Shown here piece after piece: positions 18,400-28,600 of a stretch of 64,000 nucleotides of DNA; within the stretch, counting starts at the first letter, position 1, and each line of letters begins with the position of its first letter. The stretch is from Geojedonia sp051814705 (GTDB lineage Bacteria; Bacteroidota; Bacteroidia; Flavobacteriales; Flavobacteriaceae). The position numbers and the translations under genes were made by a program. A model generated the notes under the pieces. It saw nothing but the letters and a program-made list of their open reading frames with translations, had not been told where the DNA came from and did no database searches. The stretch covers positions 186,001 to 250,000 of the forward strand of contig JBPWQW010000001.1 in assembly GCA_051814705.1 (NCBI GenBank). The letters run 5' to 3'.

Positions 18400-18430
18400 C
18401 AAAATTACAAAATTCAATACTGTCAACCAA
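18400..18430 (-). promoter_or_regulatory. Promoter of the aminotransferase-galE operon
   Basis: On the minus strand, TTG (18428-18430) is followed after 20 bases by TAATTTTG (18400-18407). This matches the Bacteroidetes -33/-7 pattern with a normal spacing, about 58 bases before the start codon. Confidence 0.65.
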
Positions 18431-18469
18431 TGAAATTAATTCAAAGAGCTGTATTTTAGCACAAACAAA

Positions 18470-19711
18470 ATGCCTTTGAGTTTAATCTACAACATAGGAA
18501 TTTACATTGCTGGTATTCATCTGAAAATCATTGCCTTATTTAATCATAAAATCAAATTAGGCGTTGATGGTCGATCCCAAACGTTTAATAAATTAAAGGA
18601 ACATATTCAAAGTCATGATGCTGTGTTATGGTTTCATTGTGCATCGTTAGGCGAATATGAGCAAGGTCTTCCTGTTTTTAAAGTATTGAGAGCGCAGTAC
18701 AAAACACATAAAATCGTCCTTACTTTTTTTTCGCCTTCGGGTTATGAAATCAGAAAACATACGAATGTGGCCGATGTAGTCGTCTATCTTCCGTTGGATA
18801 CCAAACACAATGCAAAACGATTTTTGGATATTGTCCATCCAAAATTTACGGTTTTTGTAAAATATGATATTTGGCCTAATTATTTAAACGCATTAAAAAA
18901 ACGGCAGTTACTCGCTATTTTAATTTCAGCTTCTTTCAGAATATCTCAATCTTATTTTAAGTTTTATGGTTCTGGAATGCGAAAAGCACTATCGGCGTTT
19001 GAACATATTTTTGTTCAAAATGAGTCTTCCAAAGTCTTATTAAAATCTATACATATCAATAATGTTACCGTGAGCGGTGATACAAGATACGATCGGGTTT
19101 CACAACAACTGGAACAAGACAATACTTTGGATTTTATTTCTGAATTTAAACAAGACAAACTTTGTTTGGTTATTGGAAGTTCCTGGCCTGAAGACGAAGA
19201 ACTTTTAGTAAAATATATAAATGAAACTCACTCAAAAGACGTAAAATATATTATTGCGCCTCACAATATCAAGCCTAATCAAATTGAAAACCTAAGCTCT
19301 AATCTCCAACCCAAGACCCTATTGTTTTCTGAAAAAGAAAATAAGAATAGTTCTGAATATTCTGTATTCATTATTGATACTATTGGGTTGCTAAGCAAAA
19401 TTTATAGTTATTCTGATATAGCTTATGTGGGTGGGGGTATGGGTACTAAAGGCTTACATAATATTTTGGAACCAGCTGTATTTGGAGTACCCATTGTTAT
19501 TGGAAAACAGTATCAAAAATTTCCTGAAGCTATACAAATGATACAAGAAGCTGGCGTTACTCCAGTCCGCAATTATTTGGAATTAAAAAGTACTTTGGAC
19601 ACATTATTTGAAAACAAAACTGAACGACAACGGCTTGGAGAATTAAACAAAACTTTTGTTGATCAAAATAAAGGTGCTGTTAAATATATTATTGATTTTA
19701 TTAAAATTTAA
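18470..19711 (+). CDS. waaA: 3-deoxy-D-manno-octulosonic acid transferase
   Basis: WaaA (KdtA) adds Kdo to lipid IVA during LPS core assembly at the inner membrane. The protein has 413 residues with an N-terminal hydrophobic anchor and the family motif WFHCASLGEYEQG with its key Glu. LTFFSPSGYE, YDIWPN and the C-terminal YVGGGMGTKGLHNILEPAVFG complete the nucleotide-sugar site. Only one WaaA is seen here. It is divergent from the galE operon, fitting an envelope-sugar neighbourhood. Its 3' end overlaps a decayed reading frame on the other strand. Confidence 0.93.
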   Translation: MPLSLIYNIGIYIAGIHLKIIALFNHKIKLGVDGRSQTFNKLKEHIQSHDAVLWFHCASLGEYEQGLPVFKVLRAQYKTHKIVLTFFSPSGYEIRKHTNVADVVVYLPLDTKHNAKRFLDIVHPKFTVFVKYDIWPNYLNALKKRQLLAILISASFRISQSYFKFYGSGMRKALSAFEHIFVQNESSKVLLKSIHINNVTVSGDTRYDRVSQQLEQDNTLDFISEFKQDKLCLVIGSSWPEDEELLVKYINETHSKDVKYIIAPHNIKPNQIENLSSNLQPKTLLFSEKENKNSSEYSVFIIDTIGLLSKIYSYSDIAYVGGGMGTKGLHNILEPAVFGVPIVIGKQYQKFPEAIQMIQEAGVTPVRNYLELKSTLDTLFENKTERQRLGELNKTFVDQNKGAVKYIIDFIKI

Positions 19712-19958
19712 GTTTGTTTGTTAAATACCATTTTGGACTTTTTAACTTATAAAAATCATTAAAATATTGCCTTTGTAATAAAGACAGCCCGAATTGATGC
19801 GGTGTATTCACCAAATAAATGCCTTCTTGGGTCATGTCTTCAAAATCGGAGTTTACACTTCCATATTCTGCAAATACTTTATGGGCTGCTTCAATAGCGT
19901 CATATTTTTAAGGAATGGTCCTATTATTATCCAAAGCATTTATTGTGATCAAAATAAA
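19701..19958 (-). pseudogene. C-terminal remnant of an unrecognised gene
   Basis: On the minus strand, 68 sense codons without a start run from 19907 to a stop at 19701. They read like real protein, for example AIEAAHKVFAEYG, NSDFEDMTQEGIY and TPHQFGLSLLQRQYF. Just upstream in the same frame there is a TAA (19908-19910), then another 16 codons that read on plausibly (NALDNNRTIP) until a TAG. This looks like a gene broken by nonsense mutations with its 5' part deleted. I do not recognise the family. Its end overlaps the waaA end by 11 bases. Confidence 0.5.
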
Positions 19959-20145
19959 CTAACAATACATAAACTCTTGGACTTAACTAAATTTGATTGA
20001 GAAATAGTATTGATATTTTAAAGGGTTGTACTCACCTCAAAAACGTTATTTACTTTGTCAATTTCATATTTATTTAACCCATAAATTAGGAGATTATCAA
20101 ACATTATTTCTTTAAATAACAATAATGGATTTAGCGGCTTTTTTT

Positions 20146-20161
20146 ATTAGGATTTCCTAAT
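20146..20161. promoter_or_regulatory. Candidate operator palindrome before the LacI gene
   Basis: ATTAGGA-TT-TCCTAAT is a perfect 7-bp inverted repeat, 37 bases before the LacI-type start codon and just upstream of a TACATTTA -7-like sequence. Its position fits autoregulation, but the lack of the usual central CG makes it uncertain. Confidence 0.4.
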
Positions 20162-20197
20162 CGATTTATTACATTTAGAAAATAAATCTGTTAAGAC

Positions 20198-21217
20198 ATG
20201 TCAAAGGTTACTCTGAAGATAATAGCTGAAACATTAGGTATTTCTATTGCTACAGTTTCGAAAGCGTTAAAAGACTATAGTGACATTAGCCCCAAAACTA
20301 TATTAAAGGTAAAAGAACTAGCTGATACCTTGAATTATAAACCCAATTCTTTTGCTCAAAATTTGCGCAACCAAGAATCAAAAATAATAGGGCTTATCAT
20401 TCCACAAATCGTTCATCATTTTTTTGCCAATATCGTATTAGCGGTTATTAAAACAGCTGAAAAAAATGGATACCTAGTTATTACACTTCAATCTGATGAG
20501 TCTTACAGAGTCGAAAAAAAACAAATTGAATTACTTCTGAATAGAAATGTTGATGGTATTTTAATTTCATTAGCAGAAAATACTGTAAATTATAAACACA
20601 TTGACGATATCAGAGAAGCGGGGGTTCCCGTCGTTTTATATGATAAAATTTCGAAGTCCATTGATAGTCATAAAATTGTAATTGATGACCAAAAAGCTGC
20701 TTATAATGCCACTAAGCATCTGATTGATATTGGTTGTAAACGCATTGCCCATGTAAGAGGTGCTTTAAAACCCCAAACCACTATTGATCGGTTTATTGGT
20801 TATAAAAATGCACTTAAGGACCATAATATGGCTTTTGACAGTTCCATTGTTTTTGAAACAGAGCATTTAAGTTATGCTGATGGTCGAAAAATTGCAGATG
20901 AAATAGCTAAAAATCACAGAGATATAGATGGTGTTTTCGCTTTTACGGATTTACTGGCAACTGGAATTTTGGTAGGGCTAAAAGAATACGGCATCAAAAT
21001 CCCTGAAGATGTTTCAATTATCGGCTTTAGCAATTGGTTTTTAACAACCATCACTACACCTACCTTATCTACTGTTGATCAACCAGGGTCTCAAATGGGG
21101 GAAGAAGCTTTTAAATTATTGTTGGAAGAAATCAATGACCTTAAAAAAGGAATCAAACCAAAATATAGGACCATTGAAATCCCAACAAAAGTTATCATAC
21201 GAGAGTCTACCAAATAA
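20198..21217 (+). CDS. LacI-family transcription regulator
   Basis: This 339-residue protein has an N-terminal LacI helix-turn-helix (~4-26: VTLKIIAETLGISIATVSKAL) with the hinge helix, then a periplasmic-binding-protein-like sugar-sensing domain (IIGLIIPQIVHHFF, DGILISLAE, GVFAFTDLLATGIL, DVSIIGFSNW). The C-terminus includes the TLSTVDQP motif. Such proteins usually repress adjacent sugar genes. Here the neighbours are only gene remnants: a dead PfkB kinase lies 8 bases downstream on the other strand. The regulator itself is intact and may now act elsewhere. Confidence 0.92.
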   Translation: MSKVTLKIIAETLGISIATVSKALKDYSDISPKTILKVKELADTLNYKPNSFAQNLRNQESKIIGLIIPQIVHHFFANIVLAVIKTAEKNGYLVITLQSDESYRVEKKQIELLLNRNVDGILISLAENTVNYKHIDDIREAGVPVVLYDKISKSIDSHKIVIDDQKAAYNATKHLIDIGCKRIAHVRGALKPQTTIDRFIGYKNALKDHNMAFDSSIVFETEHLSYADGRKIADEIAKNHRDIDGVFAFTDLLATGILVGLKEYGIKIPEDVSIIGFSNWFLTTITTPTLSTVDQPGSQMGEEAFKLLLEEINDLKKGIKPKYRTIEIPTKVIIRESTK

Positions 21218-21225
21218 ACTTGAAG

Positions 21226-21392
21226 TTAAGCTATCATTTTTTTAATCTCCGCTTCTGATAGTTTGGGATTGGCTCCCTCAGAGCTGGCAACTAAGGCCTC
21301 AACAGCACCAGCTAGTTCAATACATCTTGAGGTAGGTTTTTACAAGTAATCTTATATACAAATGACCCCAAAAATAAATCTCCTGCATCTAC
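21226..21392 (-). pseudogene. PfkB-family sugar kinase remnant (frameshifted C-terminus)
   Basis: Two minus-strand frames together restore the C-terminus of a PfkB/fructokinase-type kinase. One frame (21392 to ~21312) gives VDAGDLFLGSFVYKI, matching the GAGD anion-hole motif with its catalytic Asp. The other frame (to a stop at 21226-21228) gives ELAGAVEALVASSEGANP and a normal-looking end. A frameshift near 21315-21345 separates them, and everything N-terminal is gone. It lies next to an intact LacI regulator, the usual partner of such kinases. Confidence 0.72.
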
Positions 21393-21447
21393 CCGCGTCA
21401 TTTACAATAGTAGTTTAGTCTAAATTAAAGCCTATTAATAAGGTATA

Positions 21448-21487
21448 TATATTCAAAAAAACAAAAGGCTTTGTCCAATCAAGGACA
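21448..21487 (-). terminator. Terminator of the HAD gene
   Basis: Read on the minus strand, TGTCC-TTGATT-GGACA (21472-21487) forms a short hairpin followed by AAGCC and a run rich in T (TTTTGTTTTTTT). It sits 20 bases after the HAD stop codon. Confidence 0.55.
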
Positions 21488-21506
21488 TTCAGTCAATGAA
21501 TACCAT

Positions 21507-22286
21507 CTATTTTAATTTCAATACTTTTTTGATATCCAATTCGGCAACAGAACTCACAACCAAATCAGGTTTAAATGCATAATCGTCAAGCATATTTTCA
21601 TGGGAAACACCCGACAGGGTTAAAATTGTGGTATATCCCAATTGTACACCGCCCAAAATATCGGTATCCATAGTATCCCCTATAATAATGGTTTCACTGG
21701 CTTCCAATCCTAAATATTTTCTAGCTGCCCGCATCATTACAGGGCTCGGTTTTCCTACAGAAAACGCTTTTTTTCCAGTCGCTTCTTCAATCATTTTTAC
21801 AATAGCCTTAATGCCTAGATTCGACCACCCTTTTCGCTTTGGTGATGGATCGAGATTTGTGGCTATAAGTTTAGCTCCTGAAAGGATCATATCGACAGCA
21901 TTATTAACCATTTCCAGCGTAAAATTCCTGCCCTCTCCTACAACTACAAAATCTGGATTGGAATTGACCATGGTATAGCCTTGTTGCAATAGGCTGGTTA
22001 TCAAACCTCCCTCTCCCAAGACATAGGCTGAACCCTTAGGCTTCATAAAAGACAAAAACCACGCTGTAGCCATAGCACTTGTGTATACATTTTCTTCCTT
22101 TATATTAATGCCCATTTTTGCAACCTTATTAACGGTATCCAGCGGGGTACGCTGGCTATTATTGGTCATAAACAAAAAGGGGATATTTTCCTTTTGTAAA
22201 GTTTCTATAAAAACATCGGCGCCTTTTATAAGGGTTTCACCACTGTAAATAACACCGTCCATGTCTATTAAAAATCCCTTTTTCAT
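21507..22286 (-). CDS. HAD-IIA family hydrolase (NagD-like phosphatase)
   Basis: The protein has 259 residues. The HAD motif I is LIDMDGVIYSG with nucleophile Asp8 and Asp10. Motif II is FMTNNS, motif III Lys is in VGKPSP, and motif IV is GDTMDTD. The C2 cap between motifs II and III fits subclass IIA (NagD, phosphoglycolate or nucleotide phosphatases). The substrate cannot be set from sequence. It is cytoplasmic and stands alone on the minus strand between a decay zone and the polysaccharide locus. Confidence 0.88.
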   Translation of the reverse strand: MKKGFLIDMDGVIYSGETLIKGADVFIETLQKENIPFLFMTNNSQRTPLDTVNKVAKMGINIKEENVYTSAMATAWFLSFMKPKGSAYVLGEGGLITSLLQQGYTMVNSNPDFVVVGEGRNFTLEMVNNAVDMILSGAKLIATNLDPSPKRKGWSNLGIKAIVKMIEEATGKKAFSVGKPSPVMMRAARKYLGLEASETIIIGDTMDTDILGGVQLGYTTILTLSGVSHENMLDDYAFKPDLVVSSVAELDIKKVLKLK

Positions 22287-22568
22287 ATCGAAATAACTTT
22301 AAGTTTTGAATACGGTTTAAACTTATGTAAAATTATCCTCTTTATGAAACAATGTTTTTAATAATTATTTTTTATTCAGTGAATTAGAGTTAATGAGTTT
22401 TGTAGCCAATGCAGTTCTTGATTGTACAAAACGACATGGTAGTTAAAGACGACCTTATTTGAAGAATGCAATGCATCGTATTAATATCTGTATTTTATTA
22501 CATTTATAGGTTGAAAATGATATTTTTACAATGAATCCATTATTTTTAAGAATATATCTACATAAATT

Positions 22569-25400
22569 TTGAAAATACCATTTAAATCCCATAAAGCTTA
22601 TTGCTGGTTAATGTTAATAATCGCATTAATCCCAGTAATGGTTACGGCTCAATACACACCTTATTTTCAAAATTATTCTTTGTCTGAATACAATGCTGGA
22701 AATCAAAACTGGGATGTCTCTAAAGCTGAAAATGGTAAATTATACATTGCCAATAACAATGGTCTACTCGAATATGACGGCTTAAAATGGGCCTTTAAAG
22801 AACTGCCCAATAAAACAACCATTCGTTCGGTTCTGGCATACGGCGATTTAATTTATACTGGATCCTATGAAGAGTTTGGATATTGGAAAAAAGATTCGAA
22901 AGGCGAATTGGTCTATAAATCTTTGAGTGAATCCATCAAATCAAAAATTTCGTTAAATGAAGAGTTTTGGCAAATTACGCCTCATAATGGAGCTATAATA
23001 TTTAGATCCTTTTTAAATATTTACGTTTATAAAAACAATAAAATTGTTAAGATCAAACCGCTTTCAACCGTTATCTCATGTGATGTAGTCGGCAACACAT
23101 TTTATGTGTCGACATTAAGAAATGGGATATTTATTTTAGAAAACGACACGCTAAGGCCAATAATAAGCGACGATACATTAAAGGGCGCTCATATTATATC
23201 TGTTTCTCAATTAAATAATAAGTTCTTTATTACCACGTCGCTTAAAGGTTGTTTTGTCTATTCAGACCAAAAGCTGATTCCTTGGAAATCGGAGATAAAC
23301 GAACTCATTAAACAGCATCAACTCAATTGTTACTCCAAATTAAGCAATGGCAATATGGTTTTCGGGACCATAAAAAACGGTGTTTATCTTACTAATAATT
23401 TAGGTGAGGTTATTTTTAATATAAATAAAGAAAATGGTCTTGCCAACAATACCGTCTTAGGTCAATATGTAGACTCCAATTACCAACTTTGGTTAGGATT
23501 GGATAATGGAATAGCGTCGATCGATTTAAATAGCCATCTTTCGTTCTTTAATGATATTTCAGGAAGGCTAGGCGCTGTTTACGATGTTATAGAATATCAT
23601 GGCACAATTTATATTGGCAGTAATACTGGACTGTTTTATTTGGACAAGCAGGGGGAATTACAATTTATTGAAGATTCACAAGGTCAAGTTTGGGATTTAA
23701 AGGAAATCAATGGCCAATTATTTTGTGGTCATAACAATGGTACTTACCTAATTGAAAATAAAAAACTAAAATTAATCTCAAATTTTACTGGGGGTTGGGT
23801 TATTAAAAAGATACCCGAGCAAAATAACCTTTACATTCAAGGCACCTATGCAGGGCTTGTAAAATTTAAAAATGAAAATGGCAACTGGAAAGTCAAACAT
23901 CTTGACAAAACAACAATTCCTGCTGAGCAGACGACCATGCCAATCCGGTTTTTGGTTTTTGAAGATAAGTATACTGCTTGGGCAGCGCAAGCCTACAGTG
24001 GACTTTATAAAATTAAATTCAGTCCCAATTATGATTCAATTGCAAGTATTAAAAGCTACGAAAATAAAGGACTCCTCTCTAATTTCAATGTTAGGGTTTA
24101 CAATATAAAAAATAATATTTGTTTCAAAACCAACAATGGTTGGCAAAAATATGAGCCTTTATTGGATAGTATTATACCTTACACCGTATTAAACCAAGAT
24201 TTAGGTAATAATGCCTACATCATTTCCGATGAAGACATGGATCAATTAGTGATCAAAAGCGAAAAAGATCTGATAAACTTTAAATCTTTTTCCGAGCATG
24301 ATATCAATCTGACATTAACCAGTAATTTTTTCAAAAACAGATTGATAGTAGGGTTCGAAAAAGTTTCAAAAATTAATGACACCATTTATGCTTTAAATTT
24401 AAATGATGGCTTTATGCTTATTGATGGAAGAAATTATACGGAAAGTCATGAGCTTTTTGAGCCAACCATTGAAAAAATTGAAATCGATAAAACATTAATA
24501 GATTTAAGCCACTCCAAAACCGTTGAGTTTCCATATAAAAAAAGTATCAGTTTCTCACTCTCATCACCTAAATCAAACGGTCATTATTTTGAATACTCTA
24601 TTTCTAATTCAGATTCTATTCACTGGTATAAACTCGATAGAGAAAAACTGGAACTATCTAACTTAAATAGTGGCAATTATAATATTTTGTTTCGAGCTTC
24701 AAACAATTTCGGTGGAACTTCTAGTATAACCTCACAAAAAATTAATATTCTTCCGCCTTGGTATAAAAATAACTACGGTTTTGCATTATATGCATTTTTG
24801 ATCCTGCTTATCATTTATGTTTCTTATGTGCTACATAGACTAAAAATTAGTAAAGAACAAAAGCGTTTACAAATTAAATTAAGAAAAGAACAACGAGAGA
24901 TGCTAAAGGAAAAGTCCTTAGAAAATGAAAGAAAAATCATAGAATTAAAAAATGAAGCTTTAAAAAACGAAGTCAAGTTAAAAAGCAAACAACTGGCCAA
25001 TACGGCCATGGCATTAGTTAAGAAAAACGAAACGTTAACGGACTTAAAAGTAGAGCTTGCCAAACATAAAGATAGCTTTGACAATTATTATTCCTACAAA
25101 AATCTTTTAAAAAAGGTTGACAGCTCCATAGCTTATAAAGATGAATGGGAAGTTTTTGAGTATAACTTTAATCAGGTACATGAAGAATTTTTCACCCAAC
25201 TTAAGAAACAATCTCAAGACCTGACCCATAAGGATCTAAAAATTTGTGCCTATATCAAAATGAATTTATCTACCAAAGAAATTGCGCCATTATTAAATAT
25301 CTCAGTAAGGGGTGTAGAAACTAGCAGATATCGATTAAAGCGCAAGTTAAATCTACAAAATGACAATTCTTTAACATCTTATTTACAAAAATTTAAATAA
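22569..25400 (+). CDS. Hybrid sensor-regulator: Reg_prop propeller, Y_Y_Y, TM, LuxR-type HTH
   Basis: This 943-residue protein starts at TTG (22569), which gives a full signal peptide; the first ATG would leave it truncated. An extracytoplasmic beta-propeller (~29-620) with repeated ENGLANNTVLG-like blades is followed by a Y_Y_Y domain (~625-725), one transmembrane helix (~736-757), a coiled coil (~758-850) and a C-terminal LuxR/GerE-type HTH (~884-930). There is no histidine-kinase or receiver domain, so it is a one-piece sensor-regulator. Such proteins sit beside and control Bacteroidetes glycan loci by sensing oligosaccharides. It lies 225 bases upstream of the SusC gene. Confidence 0.9.
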   Translation: MKIPFKSHKAYCWLMLIIALIPVMVTAQYTPYFQNYSLSEYNAGNQNWDVSKAENGKLYIANNNGLLEYDGLKWAFKELPNKTTIRSVLAYGDLIYTGSYEEFGYWKKDSKGELVYKSLSESIKSKISLNEEFWQITPHNGAIIFRSFLNIYVYKNNKIVKIKPLSTVISCDVVGNTFYVSTLRNGIFILENDTLRPIISDDTLKGAHIISVSQLNNKFFITTSLKGCFVYSDQKLIPWKSEINELIKQHQLNCYSKLSNGNMVFGTIKNGVYLTNNLGEVIFNINKENGLANNTVLGQYVDSNYQLWLGLDNGIASIDLNSHLSFFNDISGRLGAVYDVIEYHGTIYIGSNTGLFYLDKQGELQFIEDSQGQVWDLKEINGQLFCGHNNGTYLIENKKLKLISNFTGGWVIKKIPEQNNLYIQGTYAGLVKFKNENGNWKVKHLDKTTIPAEQTTMPIRFLVFEDKYTAWAAQAYSGLYKIKFSPNYDSIASIKSYENKGLLSNFNVRVYNIKNNICFKTNNGWQKYEPLLDSIIPYTVLNQDLGNNAYIISDEDMDQLVIKSEKDLINFKSFSEHDINLTLTSNFFKNRLIVGFEKVSKINDTIYALNLNDGFMLIDGRNYTESHELFEPTIEKIEIDKTLIDLSHSKTVEFPYKKSISFSLSSPKSNGHYFEYSISNSDSIHWYKLDREKLELSNLNSGNYNILFRASNNFGGTSSITSQKINILPPWYKNNYGFALYAFLILLIIYVSYVLHRLKISKEQKRLQIKLRKEQREMLKEKSLENERKIIELKNEALKNEVKLKSKQLANTAMALVKKNETLTDLKVELAKHKDSFDNYYSYKNLLKKVDSSIAYKDEWEVFEYNFNQVHEEFFTQLKKQSQDLTHKDLKICAYIKMNLSTKEIAPLLNISVRGVETSRYRLKRKLNLQNDNSLTSYLQKFK

Positions 25401-25435
25401 TAGCACTTCAATCCCATCTTTTAATCGTATTTATA

Positions 25436-25543
25436 TACGTCATTACTACTTCACTTTTGAATTTTTTTAGATATATAAGATATATTCCATATATTTAATG
25501 TACGTCAAATTGATTTTTTTGCCCGCTTTCTTTCCATGACGTA
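25436..25543. promoter_or_regulatory. Three TACGTCA words upstream of susC
   Basis: TACGTCA occurs at 25436-25442 and 25501-25507 on the plus strand, and at 25537-25543 on the minus strand, all within 108 bases. The last copy is 44 bases before the -7 box. They are candidate binding sites for the hybrid regulator encoded just upstream. Confidence 0.45.
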
Positions 25544-25586
25544 TTTAAAATGTAAGCCCTTTTTCTATTTAACAAAAATTACTTTT

Positions 25587-25594
25587 TATGTTTG
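25587..25594 (+). promoter_or_regulatory. -7 box of the polysaccharide locus
   Basis: TATGTTTG matches TAnnTTTG exactly, 31 bases before the SusC start codon. No good -33 match was found, which would fit an activator-dependent promoter. Confidence 0.5.
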
Positions 25595-25625
25595 GTATTG
25601 ACTAACAATTCAAAATCAAATTAAT

Positions 25626-28600
25626 ATGAAAGCAAGATTTAAGCTATTAATTTTATCTCTATTTCTAACCTCATCATTGATTGCACAAGACATTACCGTT
25701 ACTGGAGAGGTTACCAGTACAGAAGATGGTATGCCAGTACCTGGTGTTAATGTCATAGTCATGGGCACAAGCAGGGGGGTCAGTACAGATTTTGACGGTC
25801 TGTACTCCATTAAGGTAAGCCAAGGTGAGATTTTAGAATTTAGTTCGATAGGGCTAAAAACAGTAAGAATTGCCATTGGGAACCAATCCGTAATCAATGT
25901 AGCTCTAGAGCCTGATATTGCAGCTTTAGATGAAGTCGTTGTTGTTGGATATGGTACAGCAAAAAAAAGAGACCTAGCAGGTTCAATTGTACGGGTAGAT
26001 GGCGATATAGTTGCCGACAAACCCAATGCAAACCCCGTTGCTTCATTGCAGGGTAAAGTAGCAGGTTTATCTGTAGTCAATTCGGGTAAACCAGGGCAAG
26101 AACCCGATATTCGTATACGAGGTACGGTGAGTAGAAATCAAACTAAACCTTTATATGTGGTTGATGGAATTTTTAGTGAGGACATCAGTTATATCAATCC
26201 AAATGATATTGAGTCTATTGAGCTATTAAAAGACCCATCATCTTTGGCTATTTTTGGGGTAAGAGGCGCAAATGGCGTGATACTGGTAACCACTAAAAAA
26301 GCAAAAGAAGGAAAATTAAGTATTGCTTTTTCAACATCAACTGGAGTTAAATATCTTACCGGAAAACCTAACTTGGCAAATGCTGAATTGTTTAAAACCT
26401 TATTTGATGAGCGATTGGTTAATGATGGTGTAGCACCGTACTCTTTTTACAATCTGTTTAATGGTAATACCGATTGGATTGACCAAATTACAAACAACGG
26501 AGCAACGGTTCAAAATGCCAATTTAAGTATTCAAAGTGGTAGTGAAACAAATAGATTAAGCATTGGTGTGGGATATTTAAAAGAAGAAGGAATTATACGC
26601 CATGAAGAATTACAAAAAATAACCGTAAACATAAATAATGAAGTTAAAATTTCTGACAACTTTAAGGTCGGAATTGGTATTAATGGAGTAAAATCGGATT
26701 TACCAAGCGACCCTGATAATACTAATTATGGAGCCGCTCTAAATGCCACTCCCATTGTAAGCCCATTTAATGCGGATGGTGTATATAACCAATTACCAAT
26801 TGCCATTGGAGGAGCACAAATAGGAAACCCGCTGCTCGTTGTAAATGAACGGTTACCCAAAAATATTCCCAACTCATACCGATTTGTTGGAAATATTTTT
26901 GCAGAGTTAAAATTTTTAAAAGATTTCACTTTTAGAACTGCATATTCTGGAAATTATGAAATTGGAAAAGGAAGAGGATATTCGCCTCTCACACCTGTAT
27001 ATGCTGCAGAGAGTGATGAAATTGCCAATTTTTCAGGGCAAAGTTTAACCAGTGTTTATCAATACAACAATACCAAACAAGATTTTCAACAAGATTACCT
27101 GTTAACTTACTCTAAAGACTTTGGAGACCATAGTATCACAGCATTATTGGGTTTCACGACGTTTCAAGAATATTTAGAAAATATAAATGGCTCAGTAAAA
27201 CAATTAGCGGGTGGGGATCCTATTCCAAACGATCCTAGGTTTTGGTATTTAAATGTGTTCCCTTTTGGTGATCAAGACACGAGAGTTTCAAACTCAGAAC
27301 AATGGGATAGGGCCACGGTGTCCGGTTTATTCCGAGTATTATATAATTATAAAGGGAAATATATTTTAAACGGTTCGTTTAGAAGAGATTCGTCTTCAGA
27401 ATTACCAAAAGCCACTAGAGCTCAAAATTTCTGGTCATTAGGTGGCGCATGGGAGCTAAGTAGAGAGAATTTTATGGACGATTCTGCAATAAATTATTTA
27501 AAAATTAAAGGCTCCTATGGAGAACTAGGGAATCAATATAATGCGGTACATTATCCATATTTACCCAATTTTCAATTAGGTGCGTCAGCTGTACTTGGCA
27601 ACCCTCAAAGTGTTATTCCAGCCTATGTTTTAGCTTATAAAAATACCGATAATCTTAAATGGGAAACTATTACCTCTTATGAAGCAGGCTTTGAGTTAGC
27701 TACTTTTAATAACCGATTAAACTTTGAAGCTGCCTACTATAATAAATTAACAAAAGATTTATTGGTTTTTGTTTCAAGTGGAAGTGATCAGTTTTATACC
27801 AATGCTGGAGAAATCGAAAATAAAGGTTTTGAATTTACCGCTTCATGGAGTGATAATATCAGTTCAGATTTTAAATATTCTATTAGTGGAAATTTAGCGA
27901 CAATTAAAAATACTGTGAATTCTGTATTTGAACCTGGTTTTGAAGTCTTTTCTGGACCAACCCGTACACGAGCAGGCGATCCAATTGGTTCATTTTATGG
28001 CTATGTTGTTGATGGACTATATCAATCAAACTTAGATATTCAAGCCTCACCACCAAGTACTTTAGGAGCTTATAAACCTGGAGATTTTAAATATAAAGAC
28101 GTCGATGGTGATGGTGAAATAACACCAGATGATAGAACCGTAATAGGTAATCCAACTCCCGATTTTACTTATGGTATAAGCACAAATCTTGCTTATAAAA
28201 AATTCTCTTTAGACATCGATGTACAAGGCGTTTATGGTAATGAGATATGGAGAAACTGGGGTAATGGAAGCTCTTTTGCTCAATTTAATTATAGAGCCGA
28301 AAGAGCAGACCGGTGGATTGGTGCAGGGACTTCAAACTGGGAGCCACGGTTAACAGAAGCTTCAGGTTATAACAAACAAAACTCTACTTATAATATTGAA
28401 GACGGTAGTTATATAAGAATTAGGAATATACAATTGGCCTATAACTTTGAGCCACTGAGTATAAAAGGAATGAACTTTACAAATATGAAATTATATTTCA
28501 ATGCTCAAAATTTATATACTTGGAAGCACAATTCAGGATTTACTCCTGAAGCTGGTGGAACTCCAATTGAATTTAGTATTGATAACGGTGGATACCCTTT

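Noticed and set aside
19794..20000. Plus-strand 68-codon ORF after waaA
   Set aside because: No protein-like composition. The minus strand of the same stretch carries a convincing decayed reading frame.
22569..22613. ATG at residue 15 as start of the hybrid regulator
   Set aside because: It would cut off the charged start of the signal peptide; the TTG start gives a complete one.
26000..28600. SusC as a signalling TonB receptor (STN domain)
   Set aside because: The N-terminus goes from signal peptide directly into the carboxypeptidase-D-like domain; no STN domain is present.
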